A DNA stretch of 64,000 nt from Ruminococcus flavefaciens (GTDB lineage: Bacteria; Bacillota; Clostridia; Oscillospirales; Ruminococcaceae). The notes under the pieces were generated by a model. The model was not told where the DNA came from, searched no databases, and worked only from the letters and a program-made list of their open reading frames with translations. Every line of letters starts with the position of its first letter. Position 1 is the first letter of the stretch. Where the stretch lies: positions 94,790 to 158,789 of the forward strand of contig DFJW01000083.1 in NCBI GenBank assembly GCA_002373775.1, written 5' to 3'. The position numbers and the translations under genes are program-made. Shown here piece by piece: positions 17,150 through 25,540 of the stretch.

Positions 17150-19960
17150 TCACTCCTCGGTAAGTTTTAATTGTTCTGTCGTCAATTCAAATGCCGGTTC
17201 AAATCTGTCTGAAAGTATATATTCGGTCAGGCTTCTGGCAAATGCACGGACTTCAGGTTGTCCGATCACCTCCCGGAGCCTGCTTGTACATACAAGGAGC
17301 TTTCCTTTTCCTACACGTGCCTCATAAAGCAGCCCGAGTTTATGATTGCGCTCGAAATTGTCTATGACCTGCACTACGGGAAGATATCCGGCAGGAGTAT
17401 CATCAAGTACAGCGCTTTCTGAATGTTTCACTATCTGATACCACTGGGGTGTTGAATAGAATTCGGACGGGAAACCTGAAAGTGCCGGATGTTCATTATC
17501 TATGAGCAGTCCGAGCGTACCCACCGGTATCTCCCTGCCCATGCTCTCCGATATACTGCGGAACATAGGATAACACCAGAAATCTGTGCAGTAGGTGCCT
17601 TTTATGCTCTCTGCAAGCTCATTGGGAAGATACATTACACGTTCCCCCTGTGCAAGCAGTCTTTCAGCTTCTGCAAGTTCAGATGTGACATATGCTGAGA
17701 CTCCGTCTTTCTCTGTCTTTCCGGAAAGCACAGCATCGTTTCCTCCGGGGTATGCGTATAGTTCATACTGATTGACTGCGTCAGGTGCATCTGTGAGTTT
17801 GCCTTCACGGTCAAGCATGCGTATGTCAAGCAGTATTTTTCCGCTGTATGGGACGGTGAACTCTATAGTGCCCACTTTCCCAACGCCTGTGAATCCGTCA
17901 GGTATTACGATATCCTCCTGCTCCTCATCAGTTGACCACGCAAGACGCTTGCCGGTCAGTGGTTTACCGCTCATATTGCGGACAAGCACCGGAATCTCCA
18001 GTTTCTGTCCGACTTCGACTACAAAGCTGTCTATTTCCGCAAGTATAACGATATCAGAACAGAATCCAAGCCATTTTCTGCGAAGATCATATCTGCGCAC
18101 GAATCTCTTCTCTCTCATGAGCGGATCAAGCATGCCGACTATTGCCACGCATTGTCCGGGAAAATCCTGAAGGTCAAGGAGCTGGAATCCGGATATGTGC
18201 TCTGAACGCATCGCTGCTTCTATTTCAAGTTTATAGCATGAGAATGCAAGCATTCCGGATGCCATGTGGAACTTTTCAGCAAGTCCCTCCATGCCCTTCG
18301 CTCTGAGACGTTCCCTGAATATGTCAAGGTATCCGGCTTTCAACACTCCGGTATAATCAGAAACTGTGTCCAGATCCGGGTATGAACAATACTGACCTAC
18401 TTCGTGTGTCACTATAGGTCTGTCAGGCACAAATGGGCGTTTTTCATTCTCAACGTGTACCTTCTTCACGCCTGTGCCGTACTGTATCTCTATATCGCCT
18501 GCTTCATCAGATGTTACTGATGCTGCTTCAGGGGATATCAGATCATCATACGAATGTACTGTATTCGGGATGTCGGTCTGTACAAATCCGAGTGGTGCAT
18601 CGCACATCGCATACGAACCGCGTATCAGTCTGTTTTTACCGAGACGTACTCCGGAAAAGAAATCGTCATTTGGCTGAAGATTCGGGTAGAACTGGAAGTT
18701 ATTGCTGCCCTGCGTATACAGCCGGCGTCTGTCTTGACAGTATTCACCGAGGATATCGTTGATACGCTCAGGACTGCCCCATAATTCATTGCCAAGTGAC
18801 ATCATCACAAACGACGGATGATCGCCGTATGCTTCTATGATACGTCTGCCCTCCTCTATGAGGTATTCCTGTGCCGCTCTGTCACATTCTTCATCGTCAA
18901 GGCTGTGGACTGTTCCCCAATAAGGCAGCTCGGGCTGCATATATATGCCGAGTATGTCTGCCGCAGTGAATGCAGCTTCGGGGGGACAGCATGTGTGGAA
19001 GCGATAGTGATTTATGCCCCAGTCCTTTGCGATACTGAACACTCTGCTCCATTCTTCAACTGTTGTCGGTGCAGCTCCCGTCAGCGGAAATACCATCCCG
19101 TCATGCTTTCCGCGCAGAAATATCTGTTCACCATTCAGAAGAAGTTGCATCCCTTCTGCACTGATACTGCGCAGTCCGAACGAAACAGTGTGTATGTCAT
19201 TGCTTCCGCATACGGCTGTTTTCAGCGTCCATATCACCGGTGAATGCTCGCTCCAGAGCGGTGCTTCATCGCCAAGTTCTACTGTTACGCTATGCTCGGT
19301 ACCTGAAAGATGACAGATCTTATTATCAAGCACTGTGCCGTCGGACGATGTGCCCCATATATTCACATCCGCTGTATCTGTGCCTTCCAGTGTATAGCGA
19401 AGTTCGACCTGCCGTTTTTCTGCATCAGGATAGGCATGGATGCTTCGGATGCCGTTTTGTTCGGATATCCTCAGCGATATCTCTCCTGTTATGCCGTTCC
19501 AGTTCGTCTGGGTGTCCGGCGAGGTCATGTGTCCGCCTTTGATCGGATAACCGGTATTGCAGACTCTGATACATATCCTCAGCTCAGGCTCTGATGCGAA
19601 CCGGGATATATCATATATGTGCGGTGTACACAGACTGTCTCTGCTGCCTGCGTACTCTCCGTTTATCCACAGCTCTGTCAGCCTCGTCCTTTCAAGGAAC
19701 AGCTCAAGCTTTTTGCCGGCAACTGAATCGCCTAAATCCACGCTGCGGCAAAACCATGCTGCTCCTTCATATTTATACTCTTCTGTGAGATAGTCCTTTT
19801 CCTTTGTTTCATTGCGTCTGCCTTTCTGTGCCATTGCTGTTGTAGAGGGAAGTACAATGGTATCAGTCAGCTTGTTTCCGGAAACGGTCTCTCCCGTCCC
19901 CTGCATCGCCTCATCTGCAAGGAACTCCCACTCGCCTGAGAGATCAATTCTTGATAGCAT
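17150..19960 (-). CDS. Glycoside hydrolase family 2 enzyme
   Basis: 936 aa, no signal peptide, so cytoplasmic. Domain order is that of GH2: sugar-binding domain (WFCRSVDL, then LFLERTRLTELWINGEYAG), Ig-like domain, TIM barrel, then extra C-terminal domains. The acid/base Glu is in SLGNELWG and the likely nucleophile Glu in IVTHEVGQYCSYPDL. Beta-galactosidase, glucuronidase or mannosidase specificity cannot be decided from the sequence. It stands between a TPM lipoprotein and an ABC exporter. The ribosome site is weak (GGATG). Confidence 0.9.
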   Translation of the reverse strand: MLSRIDLSGEWEFLADEAMQGTGETVSGNKLTDTIVLPSTTAMAQKGRRNETKEKDYLTEEYKYEGAAWFCRSVDLGDSVAGKKLELFLERTRLTELWINGEYAGSRDSLCTPHIYDISRFASEPELRICIRVCNTGYPIKGGHMTSPDTQTNWNGITGEISLRISEQNGIRSIHAYPDAEKRQVELRYTLEGTDTADVNIWGTSSDGTVLDNKICHLSGTEHSVTVELGDEAPLWSEHSPVIWTLKTAVCGSNDIHTVSFGLRSISAEGMQLLLNGEQIFLRGKHDGMVFPLTGAAPTTVEEWSRVFSIAKDWGINHYRFHTCCPPEAAFTAADILGIYMQPELPYWGTVHSLDDEECDRAAQEYLIEEGRRIIEAYGDHPSFVMMSLGNELWGSPERINDILGEYCQDRRRLYTQGSNNFQFYPNLQPNDDFFSGVRLGKNRLIRGSYAMCDAPLGFVQTDIPNTVHSYDDLISPEAASVTSDEAGDIEIQYGTGVKKVHVENEKRPFVPDRPIVTHEVGQYCSYPDLDTVSDYTGVLKAGYLDIFRERLRAKGMEGLAEKFHMASGMLAFSCYKLEIEAAMRSEHISGFQLLDLQDFPGQCVAIVGMLDPLMREKRFVRRYDLRRKWLGFCSDIVILAEIDSFVVEVGQKLEIPVLVRNMSGKPLTGKRLAWSTDEEQEDIVIPDGFTGVGKVGTIEFTVPYSGKILLDIRMLDREGKLTDAPDAVNQYELYAYPGGNDAVLSGKTEKDGVSAYVTSELAEAERLLAQGERVMYLPNELAESIKGTYCTDFWCYPMFRSISESMGREIPVGTLGLLIDNEHPALSGFPSEFYSTPQWYQIVKHSESAVLDDTPAGYLPVVQVIDNFERNHKLGLLYEARVGKGKLLVCTSRLREVIGQPEVRAFARSLTEYILSDRFEPAFELTTEQLKLTEE

Positions 19961-19984
19961 AATTACATTTCACATCCAATACTT

Positions 19985-20902
19985 TTATTTGTTTATCGCT
20001 TCTATGACAGAATTCAGGGCAGCCGGATATGAGCCGCTCTTTACGTCAGTCTGTGCCTTGGAAACGGCTGCTTCAAGTCCTTCCGGCTGTTCTCCGGAAG
20101 AATATGCGAGCATTTCCTTTTTTGCTGTATCTATCATTATCATTGAGCCGCTGCCGCCTTTGTAACGTCTCTCACAATAACTCCTGAGCACCTCCTCATT
20201 TGTCTTGTCGGTAGTGTTTGAGGTAACAAGTACAGACAATTCATTATTTCCTGCCGCAAGCTTCGCCTCAAGACTTGTGACATTTTCTTCTCCGAGTTCG
20301 CCGGAATTGTCGAATACACGCGAAGGACAAAGCTCGCCAAGCTTCATCAGTCTCAGGACCGCATTTTTATTGTCTCCGTTGATGATATCTTTCGTCGCAT
20401 TGAAAAATGCTCTGTCCTGCTGTTCCTCGGTTATGTAATTCTCACAGCTGCCTGTGAGATAAAGAAGATCGTTGTTTGTATCATTGTTTATCAGAAGCAG
20501 CATCCCGCTGCCCCTGCCCTCGTATATCTCTTCATATGCCTGTTCAGCATAATTATACGGAGTTTTCTCCTCAAGGTCATCGGTGATGACCACTGCGATG
20601 TTTATGAGCCGTTCCTCATACAGATATTCTGCGTAGTCGTTGCAGACTTTGAGGTCTTCCGCACTGAGAAAATCAGTGTTTCCGTATACATATGTACCTT
20701 CAGCAGCGTTGAGTTCGGGCAGTACCGGCGCCGGCTCCGTAACCGGGACGTATTCCTCTGTCTCCGACGGCACGGAAGTCGTCGTCATGATATCCGGACT
20801 TGCAGGCTGATCTGCCGGGCTTTCCGACTTTTTCAGAGAGCAGCCGCCCATTATTGCCATAACTGCCAGAGCCGCAGCAGATATACATATTATTTTTTTC
20901 AA
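19985..20902 (-). CDS. TPM-domain lipoprotein (YgcG-like)
   Basis: About 305 aa. I prefer the TTG at 20902: it gives a short lipoprotein signal (KKIICISAAALAVMAIMGGC) and places AAAGGATGA at proper spacing, whereas the ATG at 20911 lies directly on the ribosome site. After the lipid Cys come a Pro/Ser/Thr-rich linker and a TPM domain (LNAAEGTYVYGNTDFLS, RGSGMLLLINNDT). TPM domains occur in phosphatase-like or Psb32-type membrane proteins; activity is unknown. First gene of the 20.9-14.1 kb operon. Confidence 0.8.
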   Translation of the reverse strand: MKKIICISAAALAVMAIMGGCSLKKSESPADQPASPDIMTTTSVPSETEEYVPVTEPAPVLPELNAAEGTYVYGNTDFLSAEDLKVCNDYAEYLYEERLINIAVVITDDLEEKTPYNYAEQAYEEIYEGRGSGMLLLINNDTNNDLLYLTGSCENYITEEQQDRAFFNATKDIINGDNKNAVLRLMKLGELCPSRVFDNSGELGEENVTSLEAKLAAGNNELSVLVTSNTTDKTNEEVLRSYCERRYKGGSGSMIMIDTAKKEMLAYSSGEQPEGLEAAVSKAQTDVKSGSYPAALNSVIEAINK

Positions 20903-21014
20903 AAAAATCATCCTTTGCTCTTGTAATATACTTAATATTTTAGTATAATTTAATAGAAAAATCAAGAGCATATCAGTAATTTCACGATTATTTTTTGTTA
21001 AGGATGTGTTTTTT

Positions 21015-21830
21015 ATGGACTACAGCGTTAAAGGCAATGATATCATAGTTTCAGAACCGGATCTTGATCTCGATGAAACTCTCGACTGCGGACAGGCTTT
21101 CCGATGGAAAAAGATACCTTCAGACTATCAGTGTACCTATACCGGAAGATTCCTGAATACTCCGCTGACTGTCTCGCAGACAGGCAATGGCAGTTTCATT
21201 TTCCATGATACGACTGAGAATGACTTCGTTCAGAAATGGATCGACTATTTCGACTTCAATACAGACTATTCCGAACTGAAGCGCTTGTTCTCGGAAGATG
21301 ATACCCTCAGGAAGGCTTGCAGTTTCGCTGGCGGTATCCGTCTTCTGAGACAGGACAGCTGGGAATGCCTTATTTCCTTTATTATTTCCCAGAACAATAA
21401 TATCCCGAGGATCAAAGGTATCATCGACAGGCTCTGCGAACACTACGATAGCGCTTTCCCGGATGCCGCTATGCTCTATCCGGAAACTCCGGATAGCCTT
21501 GCTTTTCTCAGAAGCGGTTTCCGTGCAAAGTATCTATGCGACGCTGCTCAGAAAGTGTTCGGCGGTCAATGTGACCTCAATGCTGTTGCCGAGATGCCTA
21601 TTGACGACGCAAGAGCCGCTCTTAAAAATATCAAGGGCGTCGGTCCCAAAGTTGCAGAATGCGTCCTCCTCTTCGGTATGCACCGCACAGACGCTTTCCC
21701 GGTGGACGTATGGATAAAACGTGTCCTCGAAAAATACTATCCGGACGGATTCCCGGATTTCGCAAAGGCAGAAGGCGGTATTGCTCAGCAGTACCTCTTT
21801 CACTACATAAGGAATCTGCCGGATGATTAA
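21015..21830 (+). CDS. 8-oxoguanine DNA glycosylase / AP lyase (OGG1-type)
   Basis: 271 aa from ATG 21015, with AAGGATG upstream. N-terminal domain TLDCGQAFRWKK, then a helix-hairpin-helix GPD domain with the OGG1 hallmark SQNNNI (residues 125-130), catalytic Lys212 (GVGPKVAECVLLFG) and Asp231 (AFPVDVWIKRV). It removes oxidised guanine and cleaves the strand by beta-lyase action in base-excision repair. Divergent from the TPM lipoprotein gene. Its length and residues match bacterial OGG1 rather than AlkA. Confidence 0.93.
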   Translation: MDYSVKGNDIIVSEPDLDLDETLDCGQAFRWKKIPSDYQCTYTGRFLNTPLTVSQTGNGSFIFHDTTENDFVQKWIDYFDFNTDYSELKRLFSEDDTLRKACSFAGGIRLLRQDSWECLISFIISQNNNIPRIKGIIDRLCEHYDSAFPDAAMLYPETPDSLAFLRSGFRAKYLCDAAQKVFGGQCDLNAVAEMPIDDARAALKNIKGVGPKVAECVLLFGMHRTDAFPVDVWIKRVLEKYYPDGFPDFAKAEGGIAQQYLFHYIRNLPDD

Positions 21831-21880
21831 AACTCCGATGTGCGTCAATAATCTCCATAAATACTTTTTATGGAGGACGT

Positions 21881-22126
21881 ATGATAAAAGGTGTGAATAA
21901 AAAAATAATTGAAGTAAAGACGGACAGCGTATATTTCGAAAAGGCTGTTTTCTATCTGAGACCGTGTGTCAGGAAACTGCCGGAAGAAGTCTCGCGGGAA
22001 GAGACTGCACGATTCGTTAGTATGATAGTGCCGGATGCTCACTGCTGTAAACGCTTTCCTTTCAGACTGCTCGCCGTCTCTCTGCTCCTGCTTATAACGG
22101 CAGGAGCTTTCACTTTACTGCGATAG
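21881..22126 (+). CDS. Small protein with C-terminal membrane anchor
   Basis: 81 aa with GGAGG before the ATG. The N-terminal IKGVNKKIIEVKTDSVYFEKAVFYLRP block is soluble and looks conserved in Clostridia; a single hydrophobic segment (LLAVSLLLLITAGAFTLL) ends the chain. A tail-anchored topology with the N-terminal part in the cytoplasm fits the basic residues before the helix (CCKRFPFR). 50 bp after the glycosylase gene, same strand. Function unknown. Confidence 0.75.
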   Translation: MIKGVNKKIIEVKTDSVYFEKAVFYLRPCVRKLPEEVSREETARFVSMIVPDAHCCKRFPFRLLAVSLLLLITAGAFTLLR

Positions 22127-22178
22127 CTTTATTGCAAAGCAATATTCTTTTATTTTCAGCAATATTTTTCAAAAGGTA

Positions 22179-22207
22179 TGGACAAATTGAACCGTGTGTG
22201 ATATAAT
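22179..22207 (+). promoter_or_regulatory. Promoter of the araC-type gene
   Basis: TGGACA, 17 bp, TATAAT, about 63 bp before the ATG. Confidence 0.75.
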
Positions 22208-22221
22208 TAACTTAAAAGAAT

Positions 22222-22250
22222 GCTGAGATGGCATTAGGCAGCCTCTCAGC
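22222..22250 (+). promoter_or_regulatory. 5'-UTR stem-loop before the araC-type gene
   Basis: GCTGAGA / TCTCAGC arms with a 15-nt loop in the transcribed leader, ending 6 nt before the TAAGGAG ribosome site. No T-run, so not a terminator; it may influence translation or stability. Confidence 0.45.
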
Positions 22251-22270
22251 AGTATAAGGAGTTTATCATT

Positions 22271-23134
22271 ATGGAACAACGGGATACTATGAGCTTTAAA
22301 AACAAGCTTTCCAAACGTATTATCAGCACTCCTGGTCCGGCAGCTAAGAACACTTTCTTCTATATCCAGGAGACAGGCTGCGCTAAGACGGATGACGCTG
22401 CTACCACTCAGCGTCAGAACCTCGATTCTTTTCTCATCGTTGCTGTTGTCAGCGGTAAAGGCGAACTGACTTACGACAACGACACTTATCCGGTCTCTAA
22501 AGGAGAATGCTTTTTCATCGACTGCCGCGTTTCTCATTTTTACAAGAGTTCCAGCAAGGATCCTTGGGAACTGCTGTGGGTCCACTTCAACGGCAGTACA
22601 TCAAAGCAGTACTATGAATACTTCCTCTCACAGTCTAAAAACGTTTTCCGTCCGCCCTTTTTCGACAGGGTCGTATCTGCTATCACTGAGATTATTAATG
22701 TAAACGAATACAATAATCCGAATGCTGAAGTGCTGACTTCAAAGCTGATTGTCGATCTCCTTACGCTCTCACTTACTGTCAATTCTGCTGAACAGCAGTA
22801 CGATTCTGCCCTTAAACAGAAACTGGCTGCCGTCCACAACTACATTGAAGACCATTTCAGTGAAGATCTTTCCCTCGAAAAGCTGTCTTCGGAATTCTAT
22901 ATCAGCAAATTCTATCTTACACGAGAGTATAAGAAGATATACGGAAAGACGATCTTTCAGCACATCATTACTTCAAGGATCAATTACGGAAAAAAACTCC
23001 TGCGCTTCTCTGATAAATCTGTGGAAGAGATCGCACATCTCTGCGGTTTCAACGATCAGAGCTACTTCGCAAGGCAGTTCAAGAAGGCCGAGAACCTCAC
23101 CTGTTTCTCTTACAGAAAAATGTGGAGAGACTGA
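22271..23134 (+). CDS. AraC-family transcriptional regulator
   Basis: 287 aa. An N-terminal cupin sensor (YDNDTYPVSKGECFFIDCRVSHFYKS, residues 70-110) precedes a C-terminal AraC double helix-turn-helix (LSLEKLSSEFYISKFYLTREYKKIYG, then VEEIAHLCGFNDQSYFARQFKKAENLTCFSYRK). This layout is typical of sugar-responsive regulators. The adjacent genes do not include an obvious sugar operon, so the target is unknown. TAAGGAG ribosome site; strong terminator follows. Confidence 0.93.
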   Translation: MEQRDTMSFKNKLSKRIISTPGPAAKNTFFYIQETGCAKTDDAATTQRQNLDSFLIVAVVSGKGELTYDNDTYPVSKGECFFIDCRVSHFYKSSSKDPWELLWVHFNGSTSKQYYEYFLSQSKNVFRPPFFDRVVSAITEIINVNEYNNPNAEVLTSKLIVDLLTLSLTVNSAEQQYDSALKQKLAAVHNYIEDHFSEDLSLEKLSSEFYISKFYLTREYKKIYGKTIFQHIITSRINYGKKLLRFSDKSVEEIAHLCGFNDQSYFARQFKKAENLTCFSYRKMWRD

Positions 23135-23175
23135 GCGTCTCCGCTTATGTATATCCGTCACAGTGTTCATAACTG

Positions 23176-23208
23176 AAAAGGCACAGACTCATGGTCTGTG
23201 CCTTTTTT
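23176..23208 (+). terminator. Bidirectional terminator between araC-type gene and topoisomerase A gene
   Basis: AAAAGGCACAGAC / GTCTGTGCCTTTTTT with a 5-nt loop. It ends the plus-strand araC-type transcript and can end the convergent minus-strand topoisomerase transcript. Confidence 0.88.
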
Positions 23209-23210
23209 GC

Positions 23211-25451
23211 TTAAAATGTGAGCTGATTCGTGTCGCCAAGGTCCTTTGCGGGCTTTCCTGCTGCCGGAACGCTCTTGGAACGGTATTTTTCCAGTTCCTT
23301 CATCTGTTCTGCTCCGATTATTTCTGCTGATGCAAGAAGTGCTTTCTTTCTGAGCGTCATCACCTGTACTCCCTGTGAATCACGGGTGCTCTTGGGCAGT
23401 ATCATGCCGGTATTGAACACGAGGGCATGTCCGCTTGTGCTCCTGAGCAGCACGTCCTGATCCTCTGCTGTGAAGATGACTGCTACGAGCGGTGACTTTG
23501 ATGAATACGCTTTTGCCAGCTTTTTCCTGTTGGTCTTGGTCTCATACGATCTCAGCGGTACTTTGGCTGCCTTGCCGTTCTCAAAGAAGAATATAACATA
23601 TCCGTTGTAATCCGTTGTCGGTACAAGGGATTTAAGATTCTCCCCTTCATCGAATCCAAGCTTTGCCGGTATGTAGTCTCCCATTACACTTGCCTTTGTA
23701 TCATCAAATGCACTGGCACGGGATTTGTATGCCTGCGCCTGATCCGAGAAGAATATGAGTTCCGTTTTATTGGTGGCTTCAAATGTCTGACTGATATAGT
23801 CCCCTTCCTTGAGCTTCTGCTCTCCGCTCATTCGCAGGGACTGCGGTGTGATCTTCTTGAAGTATCCGCTTTCTGATACAAAAATGTTTACAGGATAGTC
23901 AGGAGTATCATCTTCTACTGTCTCTTCTTCAACATCAGACTGATAATAAAACAGAGTACGGCGCGGCTGCGCATAATTTTTAATTACATCACGCAGTTCG
24001 CCAATTATTATCTTTCTTATCTTCTTTTTATCGCGGAGTATATCTTCCATCTCTGCTATATCAATGCGAAGCTGATCTACTTCCTCTATGCGGCGAAGTA
24101 TATACTGCTTGTTTATGTTTCTGAGCTTTATCTCTGCCACATATTCTGCCTGTACTTCGTCTATCCCGAAACCTATCATGAGATTTGGCACTACATCGGC
24201 TTCATTCTCGGTTTCACGTATTATCCGGATCGCCTTGTCGATGTCAAGAAGTATCTTGGAAAGTGCTTCCAGAAGATGCAGTTTTTCTTTCTTCTTCTGA
24301 AGATCATAATATGTCCTTCTCTGCACGCACTCTTCACGGAATGCCGTCCACTCCGTAAGTATCTCCCGCACGCCCATTACCTTTGGTGTACCGGCAATGA
24401 GTATGTTGAAGTTGCAGGGGTAACTGTCCTGAAGAGGTGTGAGACGGTACAGCTTCTGCATGAGCTTGTCAGGATCTGTTCCGCGCTTCAGGTCTATGGC
24501 GATCTTCAGTCCGTCGATATCTGTCTCGTCACGGATATATGAGACTTCGCGTATCTTGCCTGCCTTGACGAGCTCTATTATCTTGTCGATGATCGCCTCT
24601 ACCGTTGTTGTATACGGTATCTGCGTTATCTCAAGGCAGTTTGCTGACTTGTCATAATTATACTTGGATCGCACCTTGATGCTTCCTCTGCCGGTCTCAT
24701 AGACTTTATTGAGCTCTTCTTCATCGTAGAGCATCAGTCCTCCGCCCGGGAAATCAGGACCTTTCAGCGTGCTCAGTATGTCGTGCTTAGGATCCTTCAT
24801 CAGCGCTATGGTCGTTTCGCATATCTCTTCAAGATTGAACGGGCATACGTTGCTCGCCATTGATACTGCTATACCGGTATTAGAATTTACAAGCACTGTC
24901 GGGAATGTCGCCGGCAGCAATGTCGGCTCCTGCATGGTATTGTCATAATTGGGTACAAAATCCACGGTGTCATGATCTATATCACGGAAAAGCTCGTTGC
25001 ATATGCGCTCAAGCTTGACTTCTGTATATCTTGCAGCTGCAAAGTGCATCTTGCTGGAATACTGCTTTCCGAAGTTTCCCTTTGAATCCACATATGGGTG
25101 CAGCAGAGCTTCGTTTCCGCGCGTCATTCGAACCATTGTCTCATATATCGCCTGATCTCCGTGAGGATTCAGCTTCATCGTCTCTCCGACAACGTTCGCT
25201 GACTTCGAACGCTCCTTTTCAGGGCTTAAAAGTCCCCTCTTATACATCATGTAGAGCAGCTTTCTGTGGGATGGCTTGAAGCCGTCTATCTCGGGCAGTG
25301 CTCGCGATATTATTACACTCATGGCGTATGGCATATAGTTCTTTTTCAGTGTATCAGTGATCTTCTCGCTTACTACACTTCCGGAACCTTCTATGTATGC
25401 TTCATGCTTGAATGCCGGCTTTTTCTTTTCGGGTTCTCTTTTTCTCGGCAT
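23211..25451 (-). CDS. Type IIA topoisomerase subunit A (ParC-like, divergent)
   Basis: 746 aa. Breakage-reunion domain with catalytic Tyr142 in AAARYTEVKLE, a coiled coil, and a C-terminal DNA-wrapping region. Pairs with the ATPase subunit gene 89 bp upstream to form a topoisomerase IV-like decatenase. In the quinolone-contact region it reads NPHGDQ100AIYE104, where sensitive enzymes have Ser and Asp/Glu. It is more divergent than housekeeping gyrase, which is not in this window. Start has a GGAGG-like site (AGAGGAGGATCGGATAA upstream). Confidence 0.9.
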   Translation of the reverse strand: MPRKREPEKKKPAFKHEAYIEGSGSVVSEKITDTLKKNYMPYAMSVIISRALPEIDGFKPSHRKLLYMMYKRGLLSPEKERSKSANVVGETMKLNPHGDQAIYETMVRMTRGNEALLHPYVDSKGNFGKQYSSKMHFAAARYTEVKLERICNELFRDIDHDTVDFVPNYDNTMQEPTLLPATFPTVLVNSNTGIAVSMASNVCPFNLEEICETTIALMKDPKHDILSTLKGPDFPGGGLMLYDEEELNKVYETGRGSIKVRSKYNYDKSANCLEITQIPYTTTVEAIIDKIIELVKAGKIREVSYIRDETDIDGLKIAIDLKRGTDPDKLMQKLYRLTPLQDSYPCNFNILIAGTPKVMGVREILTEWTAFREECVQRRTYYDLQKKKEKLHLLEALSKILLDIDKAIRIIRETENEADVVPNLMIGFGIDEVQAEYVAEIKLRNINKQYILRRIEEVDQLRIDIAEMEDILRDKKKIRKIIIGELRDVIKNYAQPRRTLFYYQSDVEEETVEDDTPDYPVNIFVSESGYFKKITPQSLRMSGEQKLKEGDYISQTFEATNKTELIFFSDQAQAYKSRASAFDDTKASVMGDYIPAKLGFDEGENLKSLVPTTDYNGYVIFFFENGKAAKVPLRSYETKTNRKKLAKAYSSKSPLVAVIFTAEDQDVLLRSTSGHALVFNTGMILPKSTRDSQGVQVMTLRKKALLASAEIIGAEQMKELEKYRSKSVPAAGKPAKDLGDTNQLTF

Positions 25452-25540
25452 TTATCCGATCCTCCTCTTGTTTTCCGGAAACTCCGTAGCAGTCTCCGGC
25501 ATCTATGTCAAAAAGATTTGTGTGTCATGAACAGGCTTTG

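Noticed and set aside
20918..20969. GCTCTTG ... CAAGAGC inverted repeat between the divergent TPM and glycosylase genes
   Set aside because: Arms of 7 bp are separated by 38 nt of AT-rich sequence; too weak and common to call an operator.
20903..20971. Longer N-terminus for the TPM lipoprotein
   Set aside because: It would place the lipoprotein signal internally and lacks a ribosome site; the TTG at 20902 explains both.
23211..25451. Calling the topoisomerase genes gyrA/gyrB
   Set aside because: Motif divergence and pairing fit a ParC/ParE-like enzyme better; without the genome's other topoisomerases the name cannot be fixed.
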